DNA from: Gemmatimonadota bacterium
GTDB taxonomy: Bacteria; Gemmatimonadota; Gemmatimonadetes; Gemmatimonadales; GWC2-71-9
NCBI GenBank assembly: GCA_003221035.1
Contig: QHUB01000015.1
Coordinates: 1-64,000, forward strand
Reading direction: 5' to 3'
DNA length: 64,000 nt
The translations under genes and the position numbers were made by a program. The first letter of the stretch is position 1, and each line of letters begins with the position of its first letter. Below are positions 10,771 to 19,636 of this stretch, in pieces. Below the pieces are notes generated by a model that made no database searches, was not told the DNA's origin, and was given only the letters and a program-made list of their open reading frames with translations.

Positions 10771-12090
10771 TTACAGCCGGATGTCGATGTAGATCTGACG
10801 TTTCAGCTGGTCGATGTAATGCTTGATGGCAAGTTGATCGCTGAGCGACTGCCGGATTCGCATCTTCACGTCCTCGTACGACAGATCGCCGGCATTCTTC
10901 CGTGCGGTCACTTCGAGGACGACAAACTTCGGGCGGGGCGTATCGGGCCCGACCGTGATTACCGGCTTGAGGCCGTTCGTCGTGTCGCCGGCGAGCAGCT
11001 GCTGATACTCCGGCGGCAGATCCGTCAGGGATGCGTCCTCGGCGAGCTTCGGCTCGTCGGGGTCCCCGTAGATCCTCGCGAGTGAATCGAAAGACACACG
11101 GCCGTTACTGGTCGCAATCCGCTCGTGCAGGCTGTCCGCGCGCGCCCGCGCGCTCGCGACTTGCGCCTGGCTCACGTCCGCGACGATCAAAATGTGCTTC
11201 GCCAGGACCTCCGCGGGCTGCGTGCGCTCGACGTCGATGATGTGGAATCCGAACGCGGTCTCCACCGGAGGCGAGATCTCGCCCGGCCGCAGCCGGAATG
11301 CCCAATCCTCGAATTCCTTGACCATGACGCCGCGCCGGAACCAGCCGAGCTCGCCGCCCTGCGCCGCGGACGCGGTGTCGCCCGAGAACCGCTTCGCGGC
11401 CGCCGCGAAATCGGCGCCCTTGCGGAGCTCGACCACGATCGAATCGGCGAGCTGCAACGCGCGGAGCCGCGCGGCGGAATCCGCGACGGGCCGGATCACA
11501 ATCTGCCGGAACGAGACGGTGGCGGGTCGTTTCGGCTGCTGGTCCTTGTTCTGCTCCCAGAATTCGCGCATTTGCGCATCGGTCGGCGGGATCGGCCGCA
11601 GCTTGCCCTTTTGCTTCTGCGTTTCGATCAGCCGCTGTGCGTACAGCTGCCGCCGCTGTTCGTCGGCCAGCCAACGACGCCATTCCTCCACGGACCCGAA
11701 CCGCGCCTGCCGGATCTGGTCGCGGAAATCACTTTCGGAGCTGAACTGCTTGCGAACGTTCTGGTAGGTCTGCTCGACTTGGTCGAGCACCTCCTGGTCC
11801 GTCACTTTGATCGACGTGTCGCGCTGGGCCTGCTGCACCAGGACTTCCAGTTCGATCAAGCGATCGAGGATCTGGCGACGCACGGCCGCGAGCCCCGCCG
11901 AATCCGTCGGCAGCTGCGCGCCCTGTGCCTGCTGCTGCACCATCTCCTCTTCGACCTGTGACTCCAGGATGGGCCGCGTCCCGACGATGGCGACGATCCG
12001 GTCCAGGGGTTGCTCCTGCGCCGCCACGGTGGAGGCGACTCCCCCCCCGCAGCAGACGAGCAACGCGACGCCGAGCAGCACGTTCCTCAC
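10771..12090 (-). CDS. SurA-like periplasmic peptidylprolyl isomerase
   Basis: Signal peptide; DRIVAIVGTRPILESQVEEE; rotamase region ASAAQGGELGWFRRGVMVKEFEDWAFRLRPGEISPPVETAFGFHII. Confidence 0.9.
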   Translation of the reverse strand: MRNVLLGVALLVCCGGGVASTVAAQEQPLDRIVAIVGTRPILESQVEEEMVQQQAQGAQLPTDSAGLAAVRRQILDRLIELEVLVQQAQRDTSIKVTDQEVLDQVEQTYQNVRKQFSSESDFRDQIRQARFGSVEEWRRWLADEQRRQLYAQRLIETQKQKGKLRPIPPTDAQMREFWEQNKDQQPKRPATVSFRQIVIRPVADSAARLRALQLADSIVVELRKGADFAAAAKRFSGDTASAAQGGELGWFRRGVMVKEFEDWAFRLRPGEISPPVETAFGFHIIDVERTQPAEVLAKHILIVADVSQAQVASARARADSLHERIATSNGRVSFDSLARIYGDPDEPKLAEDASLTDLPPEYQQLLAGDTTNGLKPVITVGPDTPRPKFVVLEVTARKNAGDLSYEDVKMRIRQSLSDQLAIKHYIDQLKRQIYIDIRL

Positions 12091-13559
12091 GGCGATAGTC
12101 TCCGGGTCGTATCGATCGGCGCGGGTCCTGGTGCGGGCGTCATACGCGGCGCCGACGTCGTCTGCGCCGAGTCGGTGCGAATCTCCTGGCCGCGCTCCAC
12201 GGCACGTCGCACCCCCGCTTCATCCACATCCCACGACGCGGTCGCAAGCAAGGTGTCGGCGAGAAATGCCGGCAGCGGGAAGAACCGCGCCCGCCCGTGG
12301 AACACGCGCTCGAAATAGTCGTTCACACGGCCGAGCGCGAACGTCATCCGTTCGTCCGGCGATTTGCCCGCCGAGTCGCGCAACGCCGCCGGCGTCAGAC
12401 TCACGAGCGACTCGATCATCGCCATCGTGGAGTCGTGCTCATCTTTGATGTGCTTCCAGTCGTCCTGCGTCAGCGTGATCTTCGCGGAATCAGCCTGATC
12501 CAGCATCAGCTGCTGCTGCGCCAGCGATTTCAGGAACTGGCTGATCTGGTCGTCATTGGCCTGGGGCAGGGCCTGGAGGATCTGCGGATCGAGCGCGCCC
12601 AGCCAGCGGATGAAGTCTTTCACCTCCATCTCACCGCCGCGCCACTTCACCAGCACGCGGCTGCTGGTCCGCCCCGCGTCGACATCCTGAACGGCCGCTT
12701 TGGCGTATTCGGGCGCGCGCTTCACGACCTGGATCTTGCGCTTGATGTTGAGACTGTCGATGTAGAGCGAGTCACCCTGCCGCGCCATCCGGTCGAGCAG
12801 CCCCGTCCGGAAGGAGTCGCGCACTTCGGCGAGCGGCGGCCGCCGGATGATGTGATAGCCGAACTGCGTCTTCACCACGGGACTGACGCCGCCGGGCGCG
12901 AGCTGCCAGGCCGCGTCCTCGAACTGCGGCACGAACTGCCCACGCGTGGATACGCCGAGCGACCCGCCGGCGACCTTCGAGCCCGGATCATCCGAGTAGC
13001 GCGAGGCGAGCTGCGCGAACCCCGCGCCCGCGGTGCGCGCCTGTGCCAGCACCTGGTCCGCCTGATGCCGCTTCTGCGCATCGGTCCGCTTCGTGGCTGC
13101 CGTATCGTTCGGACCGCTCGGCTGCGGCACCTGGAACAGGATGTGCTGGAAGATGCGCACCTGGCCGCCCTGGTAGGCGGAATCGACTTGCTGCGGCGTC
13201 AGCGTGCGACCGGCTGCGAGGAGATCGTGGAACCGCTGCCACTTGAGCCGCGAAACGACCGGCCACATCACCGTCGTCACGGTGGCGGAGTCACGGAGAT
13301 CGTTTCCCTTGGCCAGCGCTTCGGCGAGCAGCGAATACTCCACCCAATAGCGCGACACGCGGCTCAACGTGAGCGGATCGAGCGGCACCTGCTTGCTCGG
13401 CCCGGCCCATCCTGCGAGTCGCTCGACGGTCAACATCTGGTCGTTGGCGCGGGCCACGACGTCGGCGCGCGACGAGAACGCGTCGCGCAGGGCGTTGCAG
13501 CCCGCCAGCAGCAGCGTAGGAACAACCACCACCAACAAAACCAGACTCAAACGTCGCAT
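12087..13559 (-). CDS. Parvulin-type peptidylprolyl isomerase lipoprotein (PpiD/PrsA-like)
   Basis: Start at ATG 13559 (MRRLSLVLLVVVVPTLLLAGCN lipobox); parvulin region AGGSLGVSTRGQFVPQFEDAAWQLAPGGVSPVVKTQFGYHII. Confidence 0.85.
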   Translation of the reverse strand: MRRLSLVLLVVVVPTLLLAGCNALRDAFSSRADVVARANDQMLTVERLAGWAGPSKQVPLDPLTLSRVSRYWVEYSLLAEALAKGNDLRDSATVTTVMWPVVSRLKWQRFHDLLAAGRTLTPQQVDSAYQGGQVRIFQHILFQVPQPSGPNDTAATKRTDAQKRHQADQVLAQARTAGAGFAQLASRYSDDPGSKVAGGSLGVSTRGQFVPQFEDAAWQLAPGGVSPVVKTQFGYHIIRRPPLAEVRDSFRTGLLDRMARQGDSLYIDSLNIKRKIQVVKRAPEYAKAAVQDVDAGRTSSRVLVKWRGGEMEVKDFIRWLGALDPQILQALPQANDDQISQFLKSLAQQQLMLDQADSAKITLTQDDWKHIKDEHDSTMAMIESLVSLTPAALRDSAGKSPDERMTFALGRVNDYFERVFHGRARFFPLPAFLADTLLATASWDVDEAGVRRAVERGQEIRTDSAQTTSAPRMTPAPGPAPIDTTRRLSP

Positions 13560-13572
13560 CCGTTTCCTCTTT

Positions 13573-16500
13573 CTATGAGCGATGATGATCCCGCAGAACG
13601 GCCGTGAGCGCCCGGACCAACCCCGGGCCGATCGACTCTCCGCCGAGCCGGCGGAGCCTGAGGGAGAGCGGCACGGCCCGCCGCACGTCCGCTTCGAACT
13701 GCACTGCCTCGAGCGCCAGCTGCAGACCCGCAAGGCGCGGCGCCGCGTCGCGCCGGAACGTGAGCCGGGCTTCGTCACCCTTGATCAGCACCGTCTCCAG
13801 ACCGGTCCGGGCACCCAGCGCCCGCAGCTCGGCGACGAGGAGCAACCGTTCAGCAGCCGCCGGTAACGGCCCGAATCGATCGCGCAGCTCGTCACGAACG
13901 GTTTGAATCTCACCTGGTTGCTCCGCCCGCGCCAGCCGCCGGTACATGTCGAGCTTCGTATCGTCGTCCGCGACATATTCGTCGGGCAGATGCGCCGGAG
14001 CATCGAGTGTCACATCGGGAGGGGTAAACTGCTCCCGGCTTCCGGCTCCCGGCTCCTGCTTTAATCCGCGAACCGCCTCCTCCAGCCACCGCAGGTACAT
14101 GTCAAAACCTACCGCCTGGACGTGTCCCGACTGCTCACCGCCGAGGAGATTGCCGGCGCCGCGCAGCTCCAAGTCGCGCAGCGCGATCCGATAGCCCGAT
14201 CCCAGATCGGTATGATGCTCGAGGACCTGCAAACGTTCCTCCGCCTGGGCATCGATTTGGTCCGGGACCAGGAGATAACAGAATGCGCGCCGGTGGCTCC
14301 GGCCCACGCGCCCGCGCAACTGGTACAGTTGGGCGAGCCCGAATCGGTCGGCGCGATCGACGATCATCGTGTTCGCATTGGGCACATCCAGTCCCGATTC
14401 GACGATCATCGTCGACACCAGGATGTCGATCTCACCGCGGACGAACTGTCCCATCACCGTCTCGAGATCGGCCTCGCGCATCTGCCCGTGCGCGACGGCC
14501 AGACGCGCGCGCGGCGCGAGTGATTGCACCCGCGCCGCGACGGTGTCGATCGTCTCGATGCGGTTGTGAACGAAGTAGACCTGCCCGGCACGGTCGAGCT
14601 CTCGTGCGATCGCTTCCTCCAGCAGCGCATCGTCCCATGGCTCGACGAACGTGAGAACGGGCGAGCGATCCTTGGGCGCCGTTTCGAGCAGCGCGAGATC
14701 GCGCAGGCCGGCAAGCGAGAGATGCAGCGTTCTCGGAATCGGCGTGGCCGTCAGCGTCAGCACGTCCACACTCAGCTTCAGCGCCTTGAGTCGCTCCTTG
14801 TGCCGCACGCCGAAGCGGTGCTCTTCGTCGACGACGAGCAGTCCGAGATCCTTGAACGTCACGTCCGGTGAGAGCAACCGGTGCGTCCCGATCACGATGT
14901 CGACTTCACCGGCCGCGACACGCTGCCTGAGCGGCGCCATCTCCTTGGTGCTGCGAAATCGCGACAAGACCTCGATCCGCACCGGGTAATCGGCGAGCCG
15001 CTCGCGAAACGTGCGGCCGTGTTGCTCGGCGAGAATCGTCGTCGGCACCAGCACCGCGACCTGCTTTCCCGCCTGCACGGCCTTGAACGCGGCCCGCACC
15101 GCGACCTCGGTCTTGCCGTATCCGACGTCGCCCACGAGCAGGCGATCCATCGGCCGCGCCCGCTCCATATCGCGCTTCACTTCTTCCGAGGCCCGTCGCT
15201 GGTCGGGCGTGTCTTCATAAAGGAAGGCCGATTCGAGCTCGTGCTGCCACGGTGTGTCCGTGGGGAATGCGTACCCGTGCGCCAGCTGCCGGCGTGCGTA
15301 GAGATCCAGCAACTCGGCAGCCATCGCGCGAATCGCCGCGCGCGTCTTGTCGCGCTGGCGCTGCCACGTCGTCGCGCCCAACCGGTGCAGGCGCGGCGGC
15401 GGCGCATCTCCGTCCCCGGCGGTGCGGTAGGGCTCGAGCTGGTCGATTCGGTACAGCGGAACGTTGAGCCGGTCACCACCTTCGTATTCGACGACGGCGA
15501 CCTCGAGCGTCGCGCCATCCGCACCGACGGCGATCGTCTGAAGCCCGCGGTAGATGCCGATCCCGTGCTCCAGATGGACGACGTAGCCGCCCGGCGTAAG
15601 GGGCCGCGAGGCCGCGCTCGTGACGGCACTGCGGTAGCGCCGCGGCCGCCGCAGGCGGCGTGCGCGGCGAAAGATTTCGTGATCCGTGAGCACGCGCAGC
15701 GTCGGCATGATGAAGCCACCGTCGAGCGCACCGACGGCGAGCGTGGCGCGATCCGATCCCAACAGCTCGTCCAGCCGCTCCAGCTGTCCTTCGTTATCGC
15801 ACAGAATGACCGTCGGAGGCGGCTCGGCGACTATCCGCCGCAAACGCTTCAAGTCACGATCGACATGGTCCGGCGGCGCCAACGGAAACCGCTGCTCCGT
15901 TTCCGCGTCCGACAGCGCGACTCGAGCCAGCCCGTTCAGGCGAGCGCGCCAATCGCGCGGGTCGATGAATAACGCATCGCGCGATGGCGGCTCCTCGCCC
16001 ATCCGCCGCGCGACCTCGAGATGGTGCGCGGCGTCGGACCACGCACGCTCGACCTCGCGCTCCACGGCCGATTCCTGATCCGTCAGCACAAGGGTGTCGG
16101 TTGGAAGGAGATCCAGCAGATTAGACGGCCGGGGGCCGACGTTCTGCGCAGCTGCTCCTGCATTATCCGGCGGAGATTCTGCTCGCACAGGCAGAATCGT
16201 CACGCGATCCATCGCGTTCCCCGACCGCTGCGTGTCGAGATCGAAGGAGCGAATCGACGCAATCTCGTCGTCCCACCACTCGATCCGCATCGGTGCCGCC
16301 ATCCCGAATCCGTAGATGTCGAGGATGCCGCCCCGGATACTGTATTGCGCGACTTCGGTGACTGTGGGAACCCGTTCGTATCCCATCTCATCGAGGCGCT
16401 GCGTCAGGTCCGTGAGACGCCGCTCTTGCTGTCCAACCGCGATGACGAGGCGCGCCTGCTCCAGGGCCGCCGGCACCGCCGTTCGCTCCGCCGTCGCGCG

Positions 16501-16869
16501 CGCGGTGGTGACGAGGACACGCACGGCGCCACGCGTGAGCGCCGCGAGCGTCTCGATGCGCTCGCCCGCCAGCTCATAGTGCGGCTCCTCCGCACCGAGC
16601 GACTCCCGCTGCGGATAGAGCGCGGTGATGTCCGATCCAAGGAGCGTCTGGAGATCGGCGAGCCAGCGCTCGCCGTCTGACGGCGTGGGAGCGACGATCG
16701 TGAACACGCGCTGCGGCATGGCCCGCGCGAGCGTCGCCACGAGCACGGCCGCGCTCGAGCCCGGCAAGCCGCCCACGCCGGTGCGTTTGCCCGGAGACGG
16801 CAGGCGCTCGATGAGCGAGCGCGTGGCGGGGAGTTCCTGGAACCTGTCGAGAAGGAAGTCGAGCGCCAT
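13573..16869 (-). CDS. mfd: Transcription-repair coupling factor
   Basis: YVVHLEHGIGIYRGL, RLLVGDVGYGKTEVAVRAAFKAV, DEEHRFGVRHKERLK, TATPIPRTLHLSL, QLRGRVGRS. Confidence 0.97.
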   Translation of the reverse strand: MALDFLLDRFQELPATRSLIERLPSPGKRTGVGGLPGSSAAVLVATLARAMPQRVFTIVAPTPSDGERWLADLQTLLGSDITALYPQRESLGAEEPHYELAGERIETLAALTRGAVRVLVTTARATAERTAVPAALEQARLVIAVGQQERRLTDLTQRLDEMGYERVPTVTEVAQYSIRGGILDIYGFGMAAPMRIEWWDDEIASIRSFDLDTQRSGNAMDRVTILPVRAESPPDNAGAAAQNVGPRPSNLLDLLPTDTLVLTDQESAVEREVERAWSDAAHHLEVARRMGEEPPSRDALFIDPRDWRARLNGLARVALSDAETEQRFPLAPPDHVDRDLKRLRRIVAEPPPTVILCDNEGQLERLDELLGSDRATLAVGALDGGFIMPTLRVLTDHEIFRRARRLRRPRRYRSAVTSAASRPLTPGGYVVHLEHGIGIYRGLQTIAVGADGATLEVAVVEYEGGDRLNVPLYRIDQLEPYRTAGDGDAPPPRLHRLGATTWQRQRDKTRAAIRAMAAELLDLYARRQLAHGYAFPTDTPWQHELESAFLYEDTPDQRRASEEVKRDMERARPMDRLLVGDVGYGKTEVAVRAAFKAVQAGKQVAVLVPTTILAEQHGRTFRERLADYPVRIEVLSRFRSTKEMAPLRQRVAAGEVDIVIGTHRLLSPDVTFKDLGLLVVDEEHRFGVRHKERLKALKLSVDVLTLTATPIPRTLHLSLAGLRDLALLETAPKDRSPVLTFVEPWDDALLEEAIARELDRAGQVYFVHNRIETIDTVAARVQSLAPRARLAVAHGQMREADLETVMGQFVRGEIDILVSTMIVESGLDVPNANTMIVDRADRFGLAQLYQLRGRVGRSHRRAFCYLLVPDQIDAQAEERLQVLEHHTDLGSGYRIALRDLELRGAGNLLGGEQSGHVQAVGFDMYLRWLEEAVRGLKQEPGAGSREQFTPPDVTLDAPAHLPDEYVADDDTKLDMYRRLARAEQPGEIQTVRDELRDRFGPLPAAAERLLLVAELRALGARTGLETVLIKGDEARLTFRRDAAPRLAGLQLALEAVQFEADVRRAVPLSLRLRRLGGESIGPGLVRALTAVLRDHHRS
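14032..14059. repeat. Four imperfect 7-bp tandem units inside mfd
   Basis: CTCCCGG CTTCCGG CTCCCGG CTCCTGC. Confidence 0.8.
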
Positions 16870-18638
16870 CAGCGTGTGCGAGTCGCGACTCCCAGCTCAG
16901 CCGCTGCCAACAGGAGCGCCAGCAGGATCAGGATTCCGCTGGCATCAGCCCGGCGCATACCGGAAAAGCGCTCGGCGGCGAAATGGTCGGCGTCCAGAAC
17001 GTCAGCGCCGCCGAGAGCGTCGGTCGCAAGCGAGACGGCCGCAGGTGTCAGGTCGGACTCGCGTCCATCCAGGCCATACACCGTTGCGCCGATTGTATCG
17101 CTCCCGCGTGTGCGAAACTCGACCCGCGGCGCTCCTTCGGCGACGGCGACGTCAGCCTCGCCGACGACGATGCGGTTCGCGAGGGCATCGATGAACGGCA
17201 CGAACCCCGGTGCCGCGGGAAGCGCGGTCCAGGCGGTGTCGAGCCGACTACCGAGGAGCACAACATCACCAGAGCGCACGAGCCAGGGCTCACCATTTAC
17301 TGTAGCGAGCACGTCCCCGGCTCCCGGCTCCTGGCTCCCAGTTTCTTCCAGCCGATAGCGTCGCGCGACTGGGACGTCAGTGAGGAACGGCAACGCAGGG
17401 GCGACGATCACACCCGGCGTCCCCGACAGGGTCCATCGCCACGGCAGGCCCCGCGCCGCGATCGCGCGATTTGCCTGGCCAAGGAGCGCGGGATCCGCCG
17501 GAGGCTGCACAATGGCGTGGGCGCCGGTCGGGGGAGGCGATTCGCCGCTACTGATGACGACGTCACGGCCGGGCACGACCCGCTTGCCTTCCTGAAGCAC
17601 GGACAGGGCAGCCGCCGCGAACGAGCCGGCCTCGGCGGTCGCCATGACTCGCGCTGGCGGCGCCACACGCCACGCGAATGGCCGGCGATCATCGGCACGC
17701 AACTCATCGGGCTCCAGCGATGCTTCTCCCACCCACCAGCCCGCCGTGAGGGATTGCGCTGGCAGCGATACCGTGACCGCGGAGCGCGCAGCTCTTGCGG
17801 CGCGATCAGGCGTCGCAAGGCCACGGGCCGCGATCTCTCCCCGTCCGCCTCCCTGCCGACCGGCGCCAATGCGAATCGTCACCGGGACGGGTGCCGGTGG
17901 TCCCGAGTTGTCCGGAGAGGATCCGGCCAACTCGATGATAGCCGCGCCTTCGGAGACGGTCACACCGGCAATCCCGTGATTGCTGACCTCATGACCGGGG
18001 GCCAGCGCCAGAACGCGCACCCCCCGAGGTACTCTTGCGTGACCACTCGCGAGCGCCGTGCGCTGCAAGTCGCTGAGCACATGGACTTCGCGACCCGCGA
18101 GCGGCTGTGCATCGACGATTCGAGCGGCGCGCTCGACGGCTTGCACGAGATCCAGCCGTTGCCAGCCGGGACGAGTACTGTCGACTGTCGCGAGCAACGC
18201 CTCTCGTGTCCCGCCGCGCACCACGCCATCGCAGAGCATGAGCCACAGACGATCGACGGGGGTCAGGCGCGCAATGGAAGAGCGCGCGAGCACGCGAAGC
18301 CGGTCGAGCACGGAACCGCCATCCACGATCGCACCCGACGAAGGTGAATTGTCGAGGATGATCACGGCCGCAGTCGGCTGGTGCGCGCCTCCGCCTCGCA
18401 GCGGCACCAATGGTCGCGCGGCCGCCAGCACGATCGACACGATTAACGCCGTTCGAAGAATGAGCAGCAGCAAATGCCGCAGTTTCAGTCGCCGGGCGCT
18501 CTCCCGTTCCGCCACGCTCAAGTAGCGCACCGGTGGAAAATCGACCTCGGGGGGGACGCGTCGCTGCAGGAGGTGGAGCAATGCGGGGATCGTCGCGGCA
18601 ACGAGTCCCAGCAAGGCCAACGGCTGAATGAAGCTCAC
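16869..18638 (-). CDS. BatA-type membrane protein with vWA-like region
   Basis: GTG start at 18638 gives MSFIQPLALLGLVAATIPALLHLLQRRVPPEVDFPPVRYLSVAERESARRLKLRHLLLLILRTAL; VIILDNSPSSG. Confidence 0.85.
   Translation of the reverse strand: MSFIQPLALLGLVAATIPALLHLLQRRVPPEVDFPPVRYLSVAERESARRLKLRHLLLLILRTALIVSIVLAAARPLVPLRGGGAHQPTAAVIILDNSPSSGAIVDGGSVLDRLRVLARSSIARLTPVDRLWLMLCDGVVRGGTREALLATVDSTRPGWQRLDLVQAVERAARIVDAQPLAGREVHVLSDLQRTALASGHARVPRGVRVLALAPGHEVSNHGIAGVTVSEGAAIIELAGSSPDNSGPPAPVPVTIRIGAGRQGGGRGEIAARGLATPDRAARAARSAVTVSLPAQSLTAGWWVGEASLEPDELRADDRRPFAWRVAPPARVMATAEAGSFAAAALSVLQEGKRVVPGRDVVISSGESPPPTGAHAIVQPPADPALLGQANRAIAARGLPWRWTLSGTPGVIVAPALPFLTDVPVARRYRLEETGSQEPGAGDVLATVNGEPWLVRSGDVVLLGSRLDTAWTALPAAPGFVPFIDALANRIVVGEADVAVAEGAPRVEFRTRGSDTIGATVYGLDGRESDLTPAAVSLATDALGGADVLDADHFAAERFSGMRRADASGILILLALLLAAAELGVATRTR
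17314..17341. repeat. Four imperfect 7-bp tandem units inside the BatA-type gene
   Basis: TCCCCGG CTCCCGG CTCCTGG CTCCCAG. Confidence 0.8.
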
Positions 18639-19561
18639 GTCAGCAGTCGGAGCGCGAGGCCGAAGGGCATATTGGTCTGCACGTGATGGTAGCCGATGCC
18701 GTGACGGCGGCACGCTTTGCGCCAAGCGGCGACTTCGCGTCGCACCGTGTCGGCGTACGCACGGGCCAGCTCGCGCGGCCGCACCACCACGCTCACGCTC
18801 GACTCCGGATCGCGAAACCGTACTTCCGGCGGGCCCGTCAACTCCACCTCGGCGGGATCCATGAGGTGAAAGACGACCACCTGATGACCGCGATGGCGCA
18901 GATATCGGAGCGCGGCGAGCGCCAATTCCCGATCGAACAGCAAATCCGAGAGCAGGACGACCAGCCCGCGACGCGTGAGCAATGCCGTCAGACGCTGCAA
19001 GGCGGCATGCGCCGCCGTGCCATGACCGTCCGGTGTGTCGAGCAGCCCGCGCACGATCCGCGTCCACTGTCCCGCCTTCACACGCGCGGGGATAACCTGC
19101 CGCACCTGATCGTCGAAGGTCACAAGACCGGTGGCGTCGCGTTGCCGGAGCAGGATCAGCGCGAGCGCCGCAGCGAGCCGCTCCGCATACGCTCGCTTGG
19201 TCAAACGCTCAGGCGCGCCATGCCATGCCATTGACCGGCTTGCATCGACGAGGATCATGGCGCGAAGGTTCGTTTCTTCCTCGAATTGCTTCACGAACAG
19301 GCGGTCCGAGCGAGCGAGGATGCGCCAATCCAGATAGCGCAGCTCGTCACCCGCCTGGTAGGCACGATGTTCGGTGAACTCCACGGAGAAGCCGCGGAAC
19401 GGCGAGCGATGCACCCCGGCCAGGTATCCTTCGACGACACCCTGCGCGACGATCTCGATACCGCCGAGCCGGGCGACTTCGGCTGGATCGAGCAGGTCTA
19501 GACGCTGAGCCAGGAAATGTCCTTGTAAGTGGACAGTCGGGTTACGCTGGTATCTTGGCAA
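18635..19561 (-). CDS. DUF58 domain protein
   Basis: YLAGVHRSPFRGFSVEFTEHRAYQAGDELRYLDWRILARSDRLFVKQFEEETNLRAMILVDASRSM. The ORF-track extension to 20878 is antisense to the next gene; TTG at 19561 is a likely start; 4-nt overlap with the next gene. Confidence 0.85.
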   Translation of the reverse strand: MPRYQRNPTVHLQGHFLAQRLDLLDPAEVARLGGIEIVAQGVVEGYLAGVHRSPFRGFSVEFTEHRAYQAGDELRYLDWRILARSDRLFVKQFEEETNLRAMILVDASRSMAWHGAPERLTKRAYAERLAAALALILLRQRDATGLVTFDDQVRQVIPARVKAGQWTRIVRGLLDTPDGHGTAAHAALQRLTALLTRRGLVVLLSDLLFDRELALAALRYLRHRGHQVVVFHLMDPAEVELTGPPEVRFRDPESSVSVVVRPRELARAYADTVRREVAAWRKACRRHGIGYHHVQTNMPFGLALRLLT

Positions 19562-19636
19562 GTCATTACAACTATATAATTTAGCCGTATTTCGCTGTTG
19601 GCACAGTGTCTGCCTTAGGGCGGGGCTGGAGGCACT

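Noticed and set aside
14881-15972. 363-aa plus-strand ORF opposite mfd
   Set aside because: Shadow ORF with no recognisable domain; mfd helicase motifs lie on the minus strand
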